Shown here: positions 1-7,435 of the stretch, one piece after another
Layout of the letters: each line of letters opens with the position of its first letter
Position numbering within the stretch: position 1 is the stretch's first letter
From: a virus
Reading direction: 5' to 3' (one strand)
Virus record (IMG/VR): IMGVR_UViG_3300036838_000048
Coordinates: 1 to 23,415 of that record
DNA: 23,415 nt
The notes under the pieces: generated by a model
Told to the model about the DNA's origin: nothing
Database searches by the model: none
Seen by the model: the letters and a program-made list of their open reading frames with translations, nothing else
Position numbers and translations under genes: made by a program

Positions 1-309
1 CCCGACGGCCTTATCCAAGGCGGCGTTCCAGTCGAATCCACCATACTTGGCGTAGCGAGGATCCATCGACTTGAAGCCGTTCTCCACCGAGGGGGTGATC
101 CCCGGCATCTGCGGAGCTTCCGTAAGCGGGTGCTGCGGGTCGATGACGAACCCGCGCGCTAGGAGCACGCGAAAGCGCCGCCAACTCATACCCAGCACCT
201 GCTTTACCTCCAACCCATATTCGGCCGCGAAGTAGGCTTCAACCTCAGCCCAGGTACCGAGGATGCCTCGGTACCTGGTGAGGAACCTCAGGAGGGACTG
301 GGTTGCGGG
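1..309 (-). CDS. Tail assembly chaperone GT extension, -1 frame (partial, runs off the window)
   Basis: This frame is open from the slippery site at 309-315 to the left edge of the window, about 103 codons, and has no start of its own that is needed. It would be made as a C-terminal extension of the upstream chaperone by a -1 ribosomal frameshift. The predicted residues (around AEVEAYFAAEYGLEV, then a WRRFRVLLARGF stretch) resemble the second tail assembly chaperone of siphoviruses, which usually has a W-x-x-F helical segment. In such phages the GT product coats the tape measure protein during tail assembly. The position directly after the major tail protein and the first chaperone fits. The tape measure gene should follow to the left of the window. 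The downstream end is unseen. Confidence 0.85.
250..278 (-). repeat. Perfect 13-bp hairpin inside the GT frame
   Basis: Positions 250-262 and 266-278 are perfect reverse complements (CCAGGTACCGAGG on one arm) with a 3-nt CAT loop. The hairpin begins about 30 nt downstream of the slippery heptamer. That is farther than the usual 5-9 nt for a stimulatory structure, so its role is open. It encodes part of the -1 frame protein. Confidence 0.85.
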
Positions 310-587
310 TTTCCCGGGCCGCCCAGCTGCTCGAAGATGTCGTTGATGAGCATCGCGTACTGGGACCACGGGCGTCTCGTATCCTTAAGACGCTTGTAGT
401 CCTCGTCCCCGAAGATCATCTTGAGCAGGTCCACCATCGAGCGGTTGGACGTAGCTCCCTCCATCCACGAGAGGACCATGCCTCCGTTGAGGTTGAGGCG
501 TACCGAGAACTTCTCCCCGCCGAAGAGGAACTCGTAGTACTTGTCGTCTACCTCCTCAACGGCCTGGTCGTAGTCCTTCACGTTCAC
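288..587 (-). CDS. Tail assembly chaperone G
   Basis: A 99-residue acidic protein lying directly downstream of the major tail protein, the standard position for the first tail assembly chaperone of a long-tailed phage. The GTG start overlaps the preceding TAG by one base (TAGTG). Near its 3' end it carries the GGGAAAC slippery heptamer (codons 92-93), so ribosomes would make both this short product and a longer G-GT fusion. The sequence has mixed helix and strand character (a YYEFLFGGEKFSV stretch, then LLKMIFGDEDY) like other G-type chaperones, but is assigned mainly from context and the frameshift. The last residues (PQPSPS) are translated only when no frameshift happens. Confidence 0.85.
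   Translation of the reverse strand: MNVKDYDQAVEEVDDKYYEFLFGGEKFSVRLNLNGGMVLSWMEGATSNRSMVDLLKMIFGDEDYKRLKDTRRPWSQYAMLINDIFEQLGGPGNPQPSPS
309..315 (-). promoter_or_regulatory. Programmed -1 frameshift slippery heptamer GGGAAAC
   Basis: On the minus strand the zero-frame codons of the first chaperone read CCG GGA AAC, giving G GGA AAC, a canonical X-XXY-YYZ heptamer. Slipping back one base gives CCC GCA ACC CAG and enters the long -1 frame. The zero-frame stop TGA lies at 288-290, 19 nt after the heptamer, so the heptamer sits inside the overlap of the two frames. Confidence 0.9.
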
Positions 588-1159
588 TACGCCACCAACG
601 TGGTTTCGGTGACCTCAAAGAGGTCGTCGCCCGTGCGCTTCAGCGCCCTGAAGTCGAGTGCGATCGCGGACGGGTTGGCGCCCTTGGTGTGGGGTATGTC
701 GATCGACGACGCGGACACGACCTTCGGGACCTTGACGTCGCGAAAGTTGTCGACGCCTACCGCAAGCTCGGGAGCCTTCGTGCGGAAGAGCACCGCGAAC
801 GTGTCGTAGTCGGTCGTCGACGGAGCCGTGTACGTCTTGGTCGACGGGGGACCGACGGCCGTTGCGATCGTGCCGCCGCCCAGAGCGAGCTGCAGGTTCT
901 CGAGTGAGAACTGCACCGCCACCCCGCGGACGTGCATCTCCTGGCCGGCCTTTAGGGTCGCGATCGGGTCGACTTCCTCGGCGGGGGTGAAGAACTCGTA
1001 CGTCAGGTCGGCGACGATGTTCCACCCGTCCTCGGAGTAGCCGATGTCTTCCCAGTTGCCGGCTACCGCGGTGGTGGGGTCGGCGGGAAACGCCTCACCC
1101 TCGGGGGCGGTGTACATAGTGCCGGGACCAAGCAGCACTTCGCCCGTGGTCTTTGCCAT
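587..1159 (-). CDS. Major tail (tube) protein
   Basis: A 190-residue protein in the position of the tail tube subunit, between the tail terminator and small-protein genes and the tail chaperones. The N-terminus (MAKTTGEVLLGPGTMYTAP) and the phrase on a gradual build of extended beta strands (GYSEDGWNIV, then FFTPAEEVDP) are typical of siphovirus tube proteins. Length is in the usual 150-250 range. The ATG is preceded by AGAAGGGA about 8 nt upstream. It should form stacked hexameric rings around the tape measure protein. The call rests on motif style and synteny. Confidence 0.82.
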   Translation of the reverse strand: MAKTTGEVLLGPGTMYTAPEGEAFPADPTTAVAGNWEDIGYSEDGWNIVADLTYEFFTPAEEVDPIATLKAGQEMHVRGVAVQFSLENLQLALGGGTIATAVGPPSTKTYTAPSTTDYDTFAVLFRTKAPELAVGVDNFRDVKVPKVVSASSIDIPHTKGANPSAIALDFRALKRTGDDLFEVTETTLVA

Positions 1160-1185
1160 AGGTTATCCCTTCTAGGTAGGCGTCC

Positions 1186-1437
1186 TTAGGCTTCACCCTC
1201 CGCGTTATCGGCGGTGACCTCTCCACCTCTCGACTCGATGAACGCCTTGGCGTCCTCGGCTGAGACTTCGACGGCCACGGGCTGCCCGTTGACCTGGTAC
1301 TCTAACACCTCCTTCAGCTGCGTCGCGGTGACCTCACTCGGATCCTGAGTTATCACCGTCTTGCCGTCGGCGAGGGTGTGCTTCTTGAGCAACCGAAGCC
1401 TCGGGTTGATCTGCGCGTACTTCTTGCTACTGGCCAT
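1186..1437 (-). CDS. Small hypothetical protein of the tail module
   Basis: An 83-residue charged protein between the tail-terminator-like gene and the major tail protein. The ATG has a strong Shine-Dalgarno (GAGGAGGGCCG before ATG), which lies within the 3' end of the preceding gene; the two genes overlap by 11 nt. The N-terminus is basic (SSKKYAQINPRLRLLKKH) and the C-terminus acidic (TADNAEGEA). No catalytic motif or membrane segment is seen. Small genes at this place occur in many actinophages, and I do not recognise a function. It could be a tail accessory or structural protein. Confidence 0.7.
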   Translation of the reverse strand: MASSKKYAQINPRLRLLKKHTLADGKTVITQDPSEVTATQLKEVLEYQVNGQPVAVEVSAEDAKAFIESRGGEVTADNAEGEA

Positions 1438-1861
1438 CGGCCCTCCTCACTACTACGAGCGCATCCATCCAGAAGCGCGCGTCCCGAGTGTCGGGATTTT
1501 CGAGCTGCTGCATCCCCTCGAACGGCGCCATCTCGCTGATGTACGCGTCGCCGATGCTAGCGCCCGCAAATGCTCTGATCTCGGCTTCGATCACCCGGGC
1601 CGGCTCGTCCGCCAGCACCCAGTTGGGTAAGCCGTTGTCCTTAGTTCCGCCCCAGACGTTGAGTTGCAGGCGCGCGAAGTCGATCGGCGCCTCGCGGATC
1701 TGGGGCACTCCGGTAATGCGTCCTACCGTGACGAACGGAAAGGTAATGTTGGTGGGCTTCGTGGAGAAAACCCGGCTGCCTACCTGCGCGGTGATCGGAG
1801 CGTTTGCCTTCGCCCACGCGACCCACGCGACCGACGCCGACGGGATGACGATGCCCGGCAC
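1427..1861 (-). CDS. Tail terminator-like protein
   Basis: A 144-residue product if translation begins at the GTG at 1861, which shares one base with the stop of the previous gene (TAGTG). A longer reading back to 1996 would run through the gp10-like gene and is rejected. The sequence contains a beta-rich core (ITFPFVTVGRITG, then LQLNVWGG and ARVIEAEIRAFAG) that resembles tail terminator or tail-to-head joining proteins, in which a dimer-built ring closes the tail tube. Synteny supports this, since such genes usually lie between HK97 gp10-like and major tail protein genes. Confidence 0.72.
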   Translation of the reverse strand: MPGIVIPSASVAWVAWAKANAPITAQVGSRVFSTKPTNITFPFVTVGRITGVPQIREAPIDFARLQLNVWGGTKDNGLPNWVLADEPARVIEAEIRAFAGASIGDAYISEMAPFEGMQQLENPDTRDARFWMDALVVVRRADGQ

Positions 1862-2184
1862 TAGAGTCGACCCGAGCTGAGGCGCGCGCGCAACTCGTTG
1901 AGCGCGGGACGTAGGAACGGATGAGCCGGGTGGTGGATCGTGCCGAGTTCCTGGAACAACCCGTACTTCACGTTCGTTCCCACGCGCCCGACCCACTGCA
2001 GCTCGAGGCTTACCTCGTGGTAGATCGAGCGTCTGAGGTTACCGGTGTCTACCGGGGCGTGGTCCTTCGCGGCCCTCTCGGTGATCTGACACGCCTTCTC
2101 GAGTGCGTCCCGCACCTCACCCGAGCGGGTGAGCTTGCGCAGGTCGAGACTCGTCAGCTGGATCGAAAGTTGCGGGTCCGGCAT
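1861..2184 (-). CDS. HK97 gp10-like neck / tail completion protein
   Basis: A 107-residue protein with the classical features of the HK97 gp10 family: an APVDTGNLRRSI segment, then YG, ELGT, and a HPAHPFLRPAL C-terminal block. Family members sit at the head-tail joint as tail completion or neck proteins. The ATG at 2184 overlaps the preceding stop as TGATG, and GGAGGACCAGCTG lies upstream, so translational coupling is likely. Length matches the family (about 100-150 residues). It is one of the most secure assignments in the neck region. Confidence 0.9.
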   Translation of the reverse strand: MPDPQLSIQLTSLDLRKLTRSGEVRDALEKACQITERAAKDHAPVDTGNLRRSIYHEVSLELQWVGRVGTNVKYGLFQELGTIHHPAHPFLRPALNELRARLSSGRL

Positions 2185-2540
2185 CAGCTGGTCCTCCGGT
2201 CGATCTCGTGCATCGCCATCTGCCAGTGGTCGAGGTTACCGTCGAAGTCGGTCAGGTCCTCGACCTTGTCGACGTACACGGTCGGGCCACCCACGATGAC
2301 GAACCTGTCGGTATGCTTAGGTTCGGCCGCGGTGCCGAGGATCCAACCCGTCCACCTGACGACGTCTCCGGGAACCGCGTCGGCGGGGTCTACCTCGGGC
2401 TGCTCGATCCGGATCGGGACGTCACTCGCGAGGTCGTCGTAGTCCGCGGACTCGTCACCGTACCCGTCGCTCGTGGTCGAGCTCGGTAGACGCTGGTGCG
2501 TCGCCCTCCGATCGAGCCAGGACAGCTGCAATAGTGGCAT
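2184..2540 (-). CDS. Head closure / head-tail adaptor-like protein
   Basis: Open reading toward a 118-residue protein if the ATG at 2540 is used; the frame stays open upstream to 2609, inside the previous gene, so the start is uncertain. The core (DVPIRIEQPEV, GDVVRWTGWILG, then FVIVGGPTVYVDKVEDL) is a small beta-barrel pattern like SPP1 gp16-type head closure proteins, which cap the connector and meet the tail. The place immediately before the gp10-like gene is where head closure genes normally occur. The start is not preceded by a strong Shine-Dalgarno, so coupling to the overlapping upstream gene (86 nt overlap) may supply ribosomes. Confidence 0.65.
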   Translation of the reverse strand: MPLLQLSWLDRRATHQRLPSSTTSDGYGDESADYDDLASDVPIRIEQPEVDPADAVPGDVVRWTGWILGTAAEPKHTDRFVIVGGPTVYVDKVEDLTDFDGNLDHWQMAMHEIDRRTS

Positions 2541-2757
2541 CGTCCCAATCATACACCGCGGGTTCGGGCATGTTGTGCCTGATGGCCGCAAACGCCTTGG
2601 CGTCGGCAACGGTCCAGTCGACGCCGACGTACACGGCGTTGTGGCCGTCGGTCAGCACGGGAGGAGACTTGCCGGCCACGAGTGACAGCGTCTTGAAGTA
2701 CCGAAGCTCCAGCAGCTGGGGATCGAGGGGGCGTCGAAGTGACGCGAGAACTTTCAC
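2455..2757 (-). CDS. Hypothetical neck-region protein, probably leaderless
   Basis: A 100-residue protein starting with GTG at 2757. The -10 hexamer TACAAT of the promoter at 2764-2769 ends six bases before the GTG, so the expected transcription start is the G of the start codon itself. No Shine-Dalgarno is present. Leaderless translation is common in Actinobacteria and prefers ATG or GTG at the 5' end. The protein has a VYVGVDWTVADAKAFAAIRHNM middle (sequence broken here for description only by its key W and A-rich helix) and an acidic C-terminal half. No family is recognised. It would be the first gene of the neck and tail operon. Confidence 0.7.
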   Translation of the reverse strand: MKVLASLRRPLDPQLLELRYFKTLSLVAGKSPPVLTDGHNAVYVGVDWTVADAKAFAAIRHNMPEPAVYDWDDATIAAVLARSEGDAPASTELDHERRVR

Positions 2758-2760
2758 CTA

Positions 2761-2773
2761 GCTATTGTATCAC
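2761..2773 (-). promoter_or_regulatory. Promoter P1 (neck/tail operon), extended -10 GTGATACAATAGC
   Basis: One of seven copies of the invariant TGATACAATAGC element. The -10 is TACAAT at 2769-2764 with the extended TG motif. I see no good -35 (TCGTGG at 17-nt spacing). It lies just after the stop of the MuF-type gene (2782) and drives transcription leftward with a GTG start at the expected +1. Confidence 0.8.
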
Positions 2774-2781
2774 ACATGGCC

Positions 2782-5559
2782 TCACTCCACGAGATCGAGC
2801 GACACCATGTCCTCCTCGCGGATCACCACGAACCCGCGTCTGACGTCGTCGTCGGGGTTGTTGATCATGTGCGCGATCGCGACCCACTTCGTGCCGCGGG
2901 GATCCCGCCACATGTGCCAGACCTCACCCTGGATAAACTCGTCAATCTGGGGGAGATTTTCGAGATTTGCGATGTTTCGCCTACCGACGTAGTTGCGCAC
3001 CTGCAGCGGGTTGCTGTACGGGGCGCGAAGCTCGATCTCCACGACGTCACCTACCGATATCTCCACGGGAAAGTGCGCTCCGGTACGTGGGTGTGGCGGC
3101 GGAGTGAAGGTGAGACTTCGCGTGCCGTCGTCGAGGTAACCGACCGCGAGCGCGCGGCGGATCCGATCCTTGATCCGCTCGATCTGAAACTCGAGCAGCT
3201 GCTCGAACTCCTCCGGTCCTCCGAGGTGGTCCATGATACGCTCGAAATTTTCCGCGTCGCGCGAAGGTCGCCACGCGATCCTCCTCAGGTCGTCGTCGTA
3301 CCCCCCCTCGAGCAGCTTGTAGATGAATAGGATCTCGTCGTCGGTGAGCTCCACGGTGGCGATTTCTATGTACTCGGCTGGCGACAGGTTCGGTCCCAAG
3401 ATCAGCTCGAACTCCGGCCCGCCGATTAGGCTTCGCTGTCGATCTAGGTTTGCGAGTTCGAATAGCTCGCGCTGGATCGCCTCGAACCGCGCGTCCTCGG
3501 CGAGGCTCATCGCCGGCGCTCCCTGGCGCCCACCTCGCAGGGTCCACGAGCCGAACGTCCGCTCGAGGTCGATCGGCATTGCCGACACCCCCGAGAGGCT
3601 CCGTCTGCCTCGGGGAATATCGTTCATCTCCTCGATCGTGCGCCCCGGCTGCACGAGCCAATTGTGCTCGTGGGAGTCGTTGTTGTCGTAGATCAGGTTG
3701 AGGATCTGAAGTCGGCGTGCCTGGTCGAGACCGCGGATGTCGCCGTCGCCGAAGAGGTCGTCCAACACGTTCCCGGTCGATCGCGTATCGTTAGCGGTGT
3801 AGTAACCAAGCGGCTTCCACCCGTCGAGGTACGTCTGCGCGATGATCCCCATCTCCCCGTTTTCGAGTACCCGAACGAGCTCGGTGTCGGGGCGCGGCAA
3901 CCCGAGAAGCCGCGCGAAGAAGGTACCCCATTCCTCGTTGACGTATACGGGGTAGATCTCCTGCACCTCGCCGTTGATACCCTTCAGGATCCACCGGTTG
4001 TCGATGACCGCGATCGAGCCGTTGACTCCCCCGCCGAGGGTAGTCGTAAACCTATTGCCGAAAAACTGGGTCGCGATGTCGATCACATCGAGCGCGTCGA
4101 AGATCGGCTCGTTGTCGATCGCGGTGCCGATCCCAAACAACGTGGGATCTCCAGTTTTCTTCATCTCATCTACGAGATCACCAAGTGAAATTTCCCCCAA
4201 GCGATACCTAGCGATGAACTCGTCAACCCAGTCGTCGATCCCGAACGCCTTGTCAATTAGAGTGTTGACGTCCCTTCCTCTCAGGGTACGCGTCGCTTCC
4301 CGAACCTCGTCCGCGAACGCCTGCAAGGGAACGCTCTCGTCGGGTACGAGCGACACGTGGGCGTGGGCGACCCGCACGCCAAGCACGTCGTCGATCGCCT
4401 GCCGCACCGGCAGGGCACGTCTCTCGATCCCCGCGATCGCCGCGTTCTTCATCCGGGCGGGGATCCCCGGCGCCAGCACCTCACCGGCCTTCTCGACGAG
4501 CGGCATGAACTGCGAGGTCAGCCACGTCTCCAGCCACTCGACGCTGCCGACCAGCGCCGCTGTCGCCTCGTAGCTGTCGAGTCCCGCACGGATCGGCGGC
4601 GGGATGAGTTCGATCTTACCCACCGCGTTCCAACGCCGGATCGCCCTAACCGCGGTGGCCAGCACCAGCTCGTCGGTGAAGGTCAGCGCCCCGAACCGGG
4701 CAATCTCCTCGAGTGACGCGCGGTGGAGCGCTCCACGCCCCGGCTGCGGCGCGAACGCGCGGCGGCAGTTCGGGTGGGAGATGACGTGGGAGTACGCGTA
4801 GTCGAGGGTCCAGATCTGCCCGTTCGCCCTCGCGCAGTCGGAGTCCTGGGTACCGTCGAACACCAGCACCCGACTTACCCCCTCCTGCCGCGACTTGTTA
4901 AGCGTTCCGACGTTGAACGCGTTCGCGCTCTTGGTGCGGATCAGCATCCGCGAGTACGCCTCGGCGTCCCAGAAGCGTCCCGACCTGTCGATGATCTGCA
5001 CTCCGTTCTTCCAGAGTTCGTCGCGCAACCTACGCGCGGCGTCGGCCGGGGACAGCTCCCCGAGAAGCAGCTGCTGCGCCACCAGCTCCCGGCCGGCGAC
5101 CTGAATGAGTCCCCGGCGATCGTCCGTCAGGCGCTCGAGTTGGCGCTGCGCCGCGACCTTGAGTCGAAACTGCTGGGGAACCTGCTGCAGTCCCGTCGCC
5201 ACGTCGGCGTACGCGTCGCGCACCACCTCGGCGATCGCGTCCTTGTGAGCTAACGTGAAGTTCGCCGCGGTGCGAAGCTGCATAGCGGCCGCGATGTGAC
5301 CTTGCGCGTAGAGCCTCGACACGTTCGTAGTCGCCCAACCGCGGGCTAAGCGCGTCGCCTCAGAGTACGCGCGCTCGACCTCACGCTGCAGGGCCGTGTA
5401 GCGTTGCAGTCGGCTAAGGCGAGACGGGTCCGTCTCGGGAAGCGCCTGCGCCTCGGAGACCGCGCGGTCGAGAGTCTCCTGCGCCTTGTGCACCTGCACG
5501 AGCAAAAACGCTAGGTCCGGGTCGTCGGGACCTGGCGCCCTCCAGGGGATGACGGCCAT
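2782..5559 (-). CDS. MuF-type minor head protein with C-terminal HipA/PI3-4-kinase-like domain
   Basis: A 925-residue protein, two to three times the usual length of MuF/SPP1 gp7-like minor head proteins. Residues about 150-271 are MuF-like (IRTKSANAFNVGTLN at 207, VFDGTQDSDCARANG at 233, SHPNCRRAFAP at 261). Such proteins bind the portal and can be ejected with DNA. Residues about 290-495 are helical and unassigned. Residues about 500-670 look like an atypical kinase: Gly-rich loop LGGGVNGS (508-515), candidate ATP-binding Lys526 in WILKG, N-x-D-x-H-x-x-N at 626-633 (Asp628), and metal-binding-like Asp664 in PIDLERTFG. The last 100 residues are beta-rich. The kinase call is motif-based inference. 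MuF proteins with C-terminal toxin domains are known in temperate phages; here the cargo would be a kinase-like fold. The ATG at 5559 has a weak Shine-Dalgarno. Confidence 0.85.
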   Translation of the reverse strand: MAVIPWRAPGPDDPDLAFLLVQVHKAQETLDRAVSEAQALPETDPSRLSRLQRYTALQREVERAYSEATRLARGWATTNVSRLYAQGHIAAAMQLRTAANFTLAHKDAIAEVVRDAYADVATGLQQVPQQFRLKVAAQRQLERLTDDRRGLIQVAGRELVAQQLLLGELSPADAARRLRDELWKNGVQIIDRSGRFWDAEAYSRMLIRTKSANAFNVGTLNKSRQEGVSRVLVFDGTQDSDCARANGQIWTLDYAYSHVISHPNCRRAFAPQPGRGALHRASLEEIARFGALTFTDELVLATAVRAIRRWNAVGKIELIPPPIRAGLDSYEATAALVGSVEWLETWLTSQFMPLVEKAGEVLAPGIPARMKNAAIAGIERRALPVRQAIDDVLGVRVAHAHVSLVPDESVPLQAFADEVREATRTLRGRDVNTLIDKAFGIDDWVDEFIARYRLGEISLGDLVDEMKKTGDPTLFGIGTAIDNEPIFDALDVIDIATQFFGNRFTTTLGGGVNGSIAVIDNRWILKGINGEVQEIYPVYVNEEWGTFFARLLGLPRPDTELVRVLENGEMGIIAQTYLDGWKPLGYYTANDTRSTGNVLDDLFGDGDIRGLDQARRLQILNLIYDNNDSHEHNWLVQPGRTIEEMNDIPRGRRSLSGVSAMPIDLERTFGSWTLRGGRQGAPAMSLAEDARFEAIQRELFELANLDRQRSLIGGPEFELILGPNLSPAEYIEIATVELTDDEILFIYKLLEGGYDDDLRRIAWRPSRDAENFERIMDHLGGPEEFEQLLEFQIERIKDRIRRALAVGYLDDGTRSLTFTPPPHPRTGAHFPVEISVGDVVEIELRAPYSNPLQVRNYVGRRNIANLENLPQIDEFIQGEVWHMWRDPRGTKWVAIAHMINNPDDDVRRGFVVIREEDMVSLDLVE

Positions 5560-5565
5560 GTCTCG

Positions 5566-5988
5566 TTACGGTAGTACGAGAAGCCGACTCAGGTCGTAAT
5601 AGCCGTCTAGCGCGAGCGCCTTGATCTTGGTGTGCAACTCGCCGATGAAGGAGTCGCTCGGCTCGAGGGACCACCAGCGTCCGACGGACTTGCCGGCGAG
5701 ACCGAACCAGTAGTTGGCCATCGCCAACGCACTCGTCGAGGGGGACGTGCTGGAGGACGTGGAGTACGACTCCGTAAGTTTGCCGATGGTGCGAGACGTC
5801 ACAGCTCCCGCGGCACCGCTGCTGCCACCCGTCGCACCGGCGGCCGCGCGTACCAACCAACCGAGGCCTATCGCCTCCTCGAACGACTCGGTGTACTCGA
5901 GTAGCTCGTCGAGTTCGTCGTCGGAGAAGAACTGGCTAGCTCCGGCGGGGTCGCGGAGGTAGAAGCGCAACCGTTCAAGTTCGGTCAC
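5566..5988 (-). CDS. Head-tail connector-like protein
   Basis: A 140-residue protein beginning at GTG 5988 with a good Shine-Dalgarno (GGAGGTAGGAC). It starts with a helical, acidic segment (LRFYLRDP, FFSDDELDELLEY), then an Ala/Gly-rich helix, a low-complexity Ser/Thr tract (STSSSTSPSTSA, residues about 75-88), and a final helical part. The opening is typical of gp6/gp15-like adaptors or of small head proteins located after the capsid gene. It lies 6 nt upstream of the minor head gene. The role as connector is inferred from position; the sequence itself is not decisive. Confidence 0.6.
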   Translation of the reverse strand: MTELERLRFYLRDPAGASQFFSDDELDELLEYTESFEEAIGLGWLVRAAAGATGGSSGAAGAVTSRTIGKLTESYSTSSSTSPSTSALAMANYWFGLAGKSVGRWWSLEPSDSFIGELHTKIKALALDGYYDLSRLLVLP

Positions 5989-6010
5989 GTCCTACCTCCG
6001 CGCCTGTCGC

Positions 6011-6289
6011 CTACGACTCTGTGTCTGAGTCGTCACCCGCCTCGACCTCGTCGGGGAGGTCGATGAGTTCGTCCTTCGTCAGGCCCTTCAGGTCCTCGTC
6101 CGTGTAGCCTTGCGACTTCCGGTAGTCGACCCAGTCAGCCTTCGCGGCGCTCTTTGCGGGCGCCTCCGCCATGGCCTCGCCGGTCGACGGGGTCTCACCC
6201 TTGTCGCCGACTAGACCGAGTTCGGGGTAGTTGGTCGGGACGTTGGCTCCCGTCAACCACTGATGTACGCTCTTCCTCAGCTGCGTCAT
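6011..6289 (-). CDS. Small acidic head-module protein
   Basis: A 92-residue product if the ATG at 6289 is used; this ATG overlaps the capsid gene stop as ATGA and has GGAGGTGA about 8 nt upstream, so it is preferred over an upstream in-frame ATG at 6307 that lies within the capsid gene. The C-terminal half (VDYRKSQGYTDEDLKGLTKDEL) is a short helical motif seen in small proteins that follow the capsid gene in actinophages; the pattern is like a small SAP/Rho-N-type helical hairpin. The C-terminus is acidic (AGDDSDTES). Likely a head-tail accessory protein, function unknown. Confidence 0.72.
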   Translation of the reverse strand: MTQLRKSVHQWLTGANVPTNYPELGLVGDKGETPSTGEAMAEAPAKSAAKADWVDYRKSQGYTDEDLKGLTKDELIDLPDEVEAGDDSDTES

Positions 6290-7416
6290 GGCAGCGTCAC
6301 CTCCCACACCGACAGGTCGGGGCTCATCAGGAGACCGCGCCGAGCGCGTGCCACCATCTGAGCGGCGATCAAACGGCTCAGGTCGTACGGCCGATCCACG
6401 TCGACCCGAAGGTCGTGCTTCACGAACTCGAAGAGGTTCCGCCGCGGCTGAACGAGGTAGACCTCGCCGTCCGCGCAGCCTGGGTAGTCGAACTCCAACC
6501 CGCCCATCTCGAGAGTCTCACCGTCGTAGACGATGATCGAGGTGATCGAGTTGACCGAGAACCCCGTCGTGTCGGGAACCCGACCCAGGAGGGCGTCGAT
6601 GTCGCCGCCGCCGGCTACCGTTCCGATCGAGGGACGGTTACCGAGGGAGAGCGCGTCCGCGATCTTGATCGCGTCGGCGCTTGAGCAGAGCACCGCGGTC
6701 GGCCTGATGGCCTTCCGTCGCCCGAGGGCGTCGGTGTTCTGCGCGGCGTCGATCAGCGCCTGCCGGAGCGTGGCGCGGATGTCCTCGACCTCGTTCCCCG
6801 TCGGGGTCTGCGCGGCCGTCTGGTTGCCGATGGCCGCGTAGTTGTACGAGATGATCGGCGAGAGGTGGAGGTGGTTGAGCAGCGCGTTGTACGCGCGCCC
6901 GATCGCCTCGTTGGCGATGTCGATCCGCCAACCCTCGTCGTAGACCTCCACGTCCTCGTCCCACTCGAACCCTGCCGTGTAGGTCAGGATCGGAACGGTG
7001 ACGCCCTGCTCGGCGGCGACCGTGCCGAACCGAACTTCCTGACCCTCGACGTGCTGCAGGAACACCACGTTGCCGTAGATGATCTGCGTCGCGTCGAGGA
7101 GACGCGGGAAGTTGGCGTTGACGGTCGTCGCGTACAGCGAGCCGTACAGGAGCGGAATGTCCGCGTCCCGGCCCAGCTCGATGTCGACGGTCACCTTCTG
7201 GGCGAGCTCCTCGATCATGTCGCTGGAGCCGATAAACTCTCCGATGGGCTTGGTCAACACGAGACGCTTCATCTCTCCGGACGGACCGAAGGGAATCTCC
7301 ATCGTCTTGACCTCGCCCCCGAGCGAGTACCGACTTACGTGCTTGCCGTTGGGCGCGGAAAGGCGCTGTACCCGGCGCTGCGCGAGGATGTTTTCCTTGC
7401 TGATGACTTGCACCAT
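6286..7416 (-). CDS. Major capsid protein
   Basis: A 376-residue protein with ATG at 7416 preceded by AAGGAGGAGC. It lies directly after the protease/scaffold and decoration genes, the canonical place for the HK97-fold major capsid protein. The length is right for this family. Visible features include a helical segment with many charged residues (MIEELAQKVTVDIELGRD, residues about 67-84) and a C-terminal region rich in aromatic and beta residues ending in LSVWEVTLP. The capsid shell would be built from this protein, with the following DUF2190-like protein as decoration. The assignment rests on synteny and general style and not on a single diagnostic motif. Confidence 0.85.
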   Translation of the reverse strand: MVQVISKENILAQRRVQRLSAPNGKHVSRYSLGGEVKTMEIPFGPSGEMKRLVLTKPIGEFIGSSDMIEELAQKVTVDIELGRDADIPLLYGSLYATTVNANFPRLLDATQIIYGNVVFLQHVEGQEVRFGTVAAEQGVTVPILTYTAGFEWDEDVEVYDEGWRIDIANEAIGRAYNALLNHLHLSPIISYNYAAIGNQTAAQTPTGNEVEDIRATLRQALIDAAQNTDALGRRKAIRPTAVLCSSADAIKIADALSLGNRPSIGTVAGGGDIDALLGRVPDTTGFSVNSITSIIVYDGETLEMGGLEFDYPGCADGEVYLVQPRRNLFEFVKHDLRVDVDRPYDLSRLIAAQMVARARRGLLMSPDLSVWEVTLP

Positions 7417-7435
7417 TGTGTAGCTCCTCCTTTCC

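Noticed and set aside
250-278. The perfect hairpin as the frameshift stimulator
   Set aside because: It starts about 30 nt after the slippery site instead of 5-9 nt; it is kept only as an unexplained structure.
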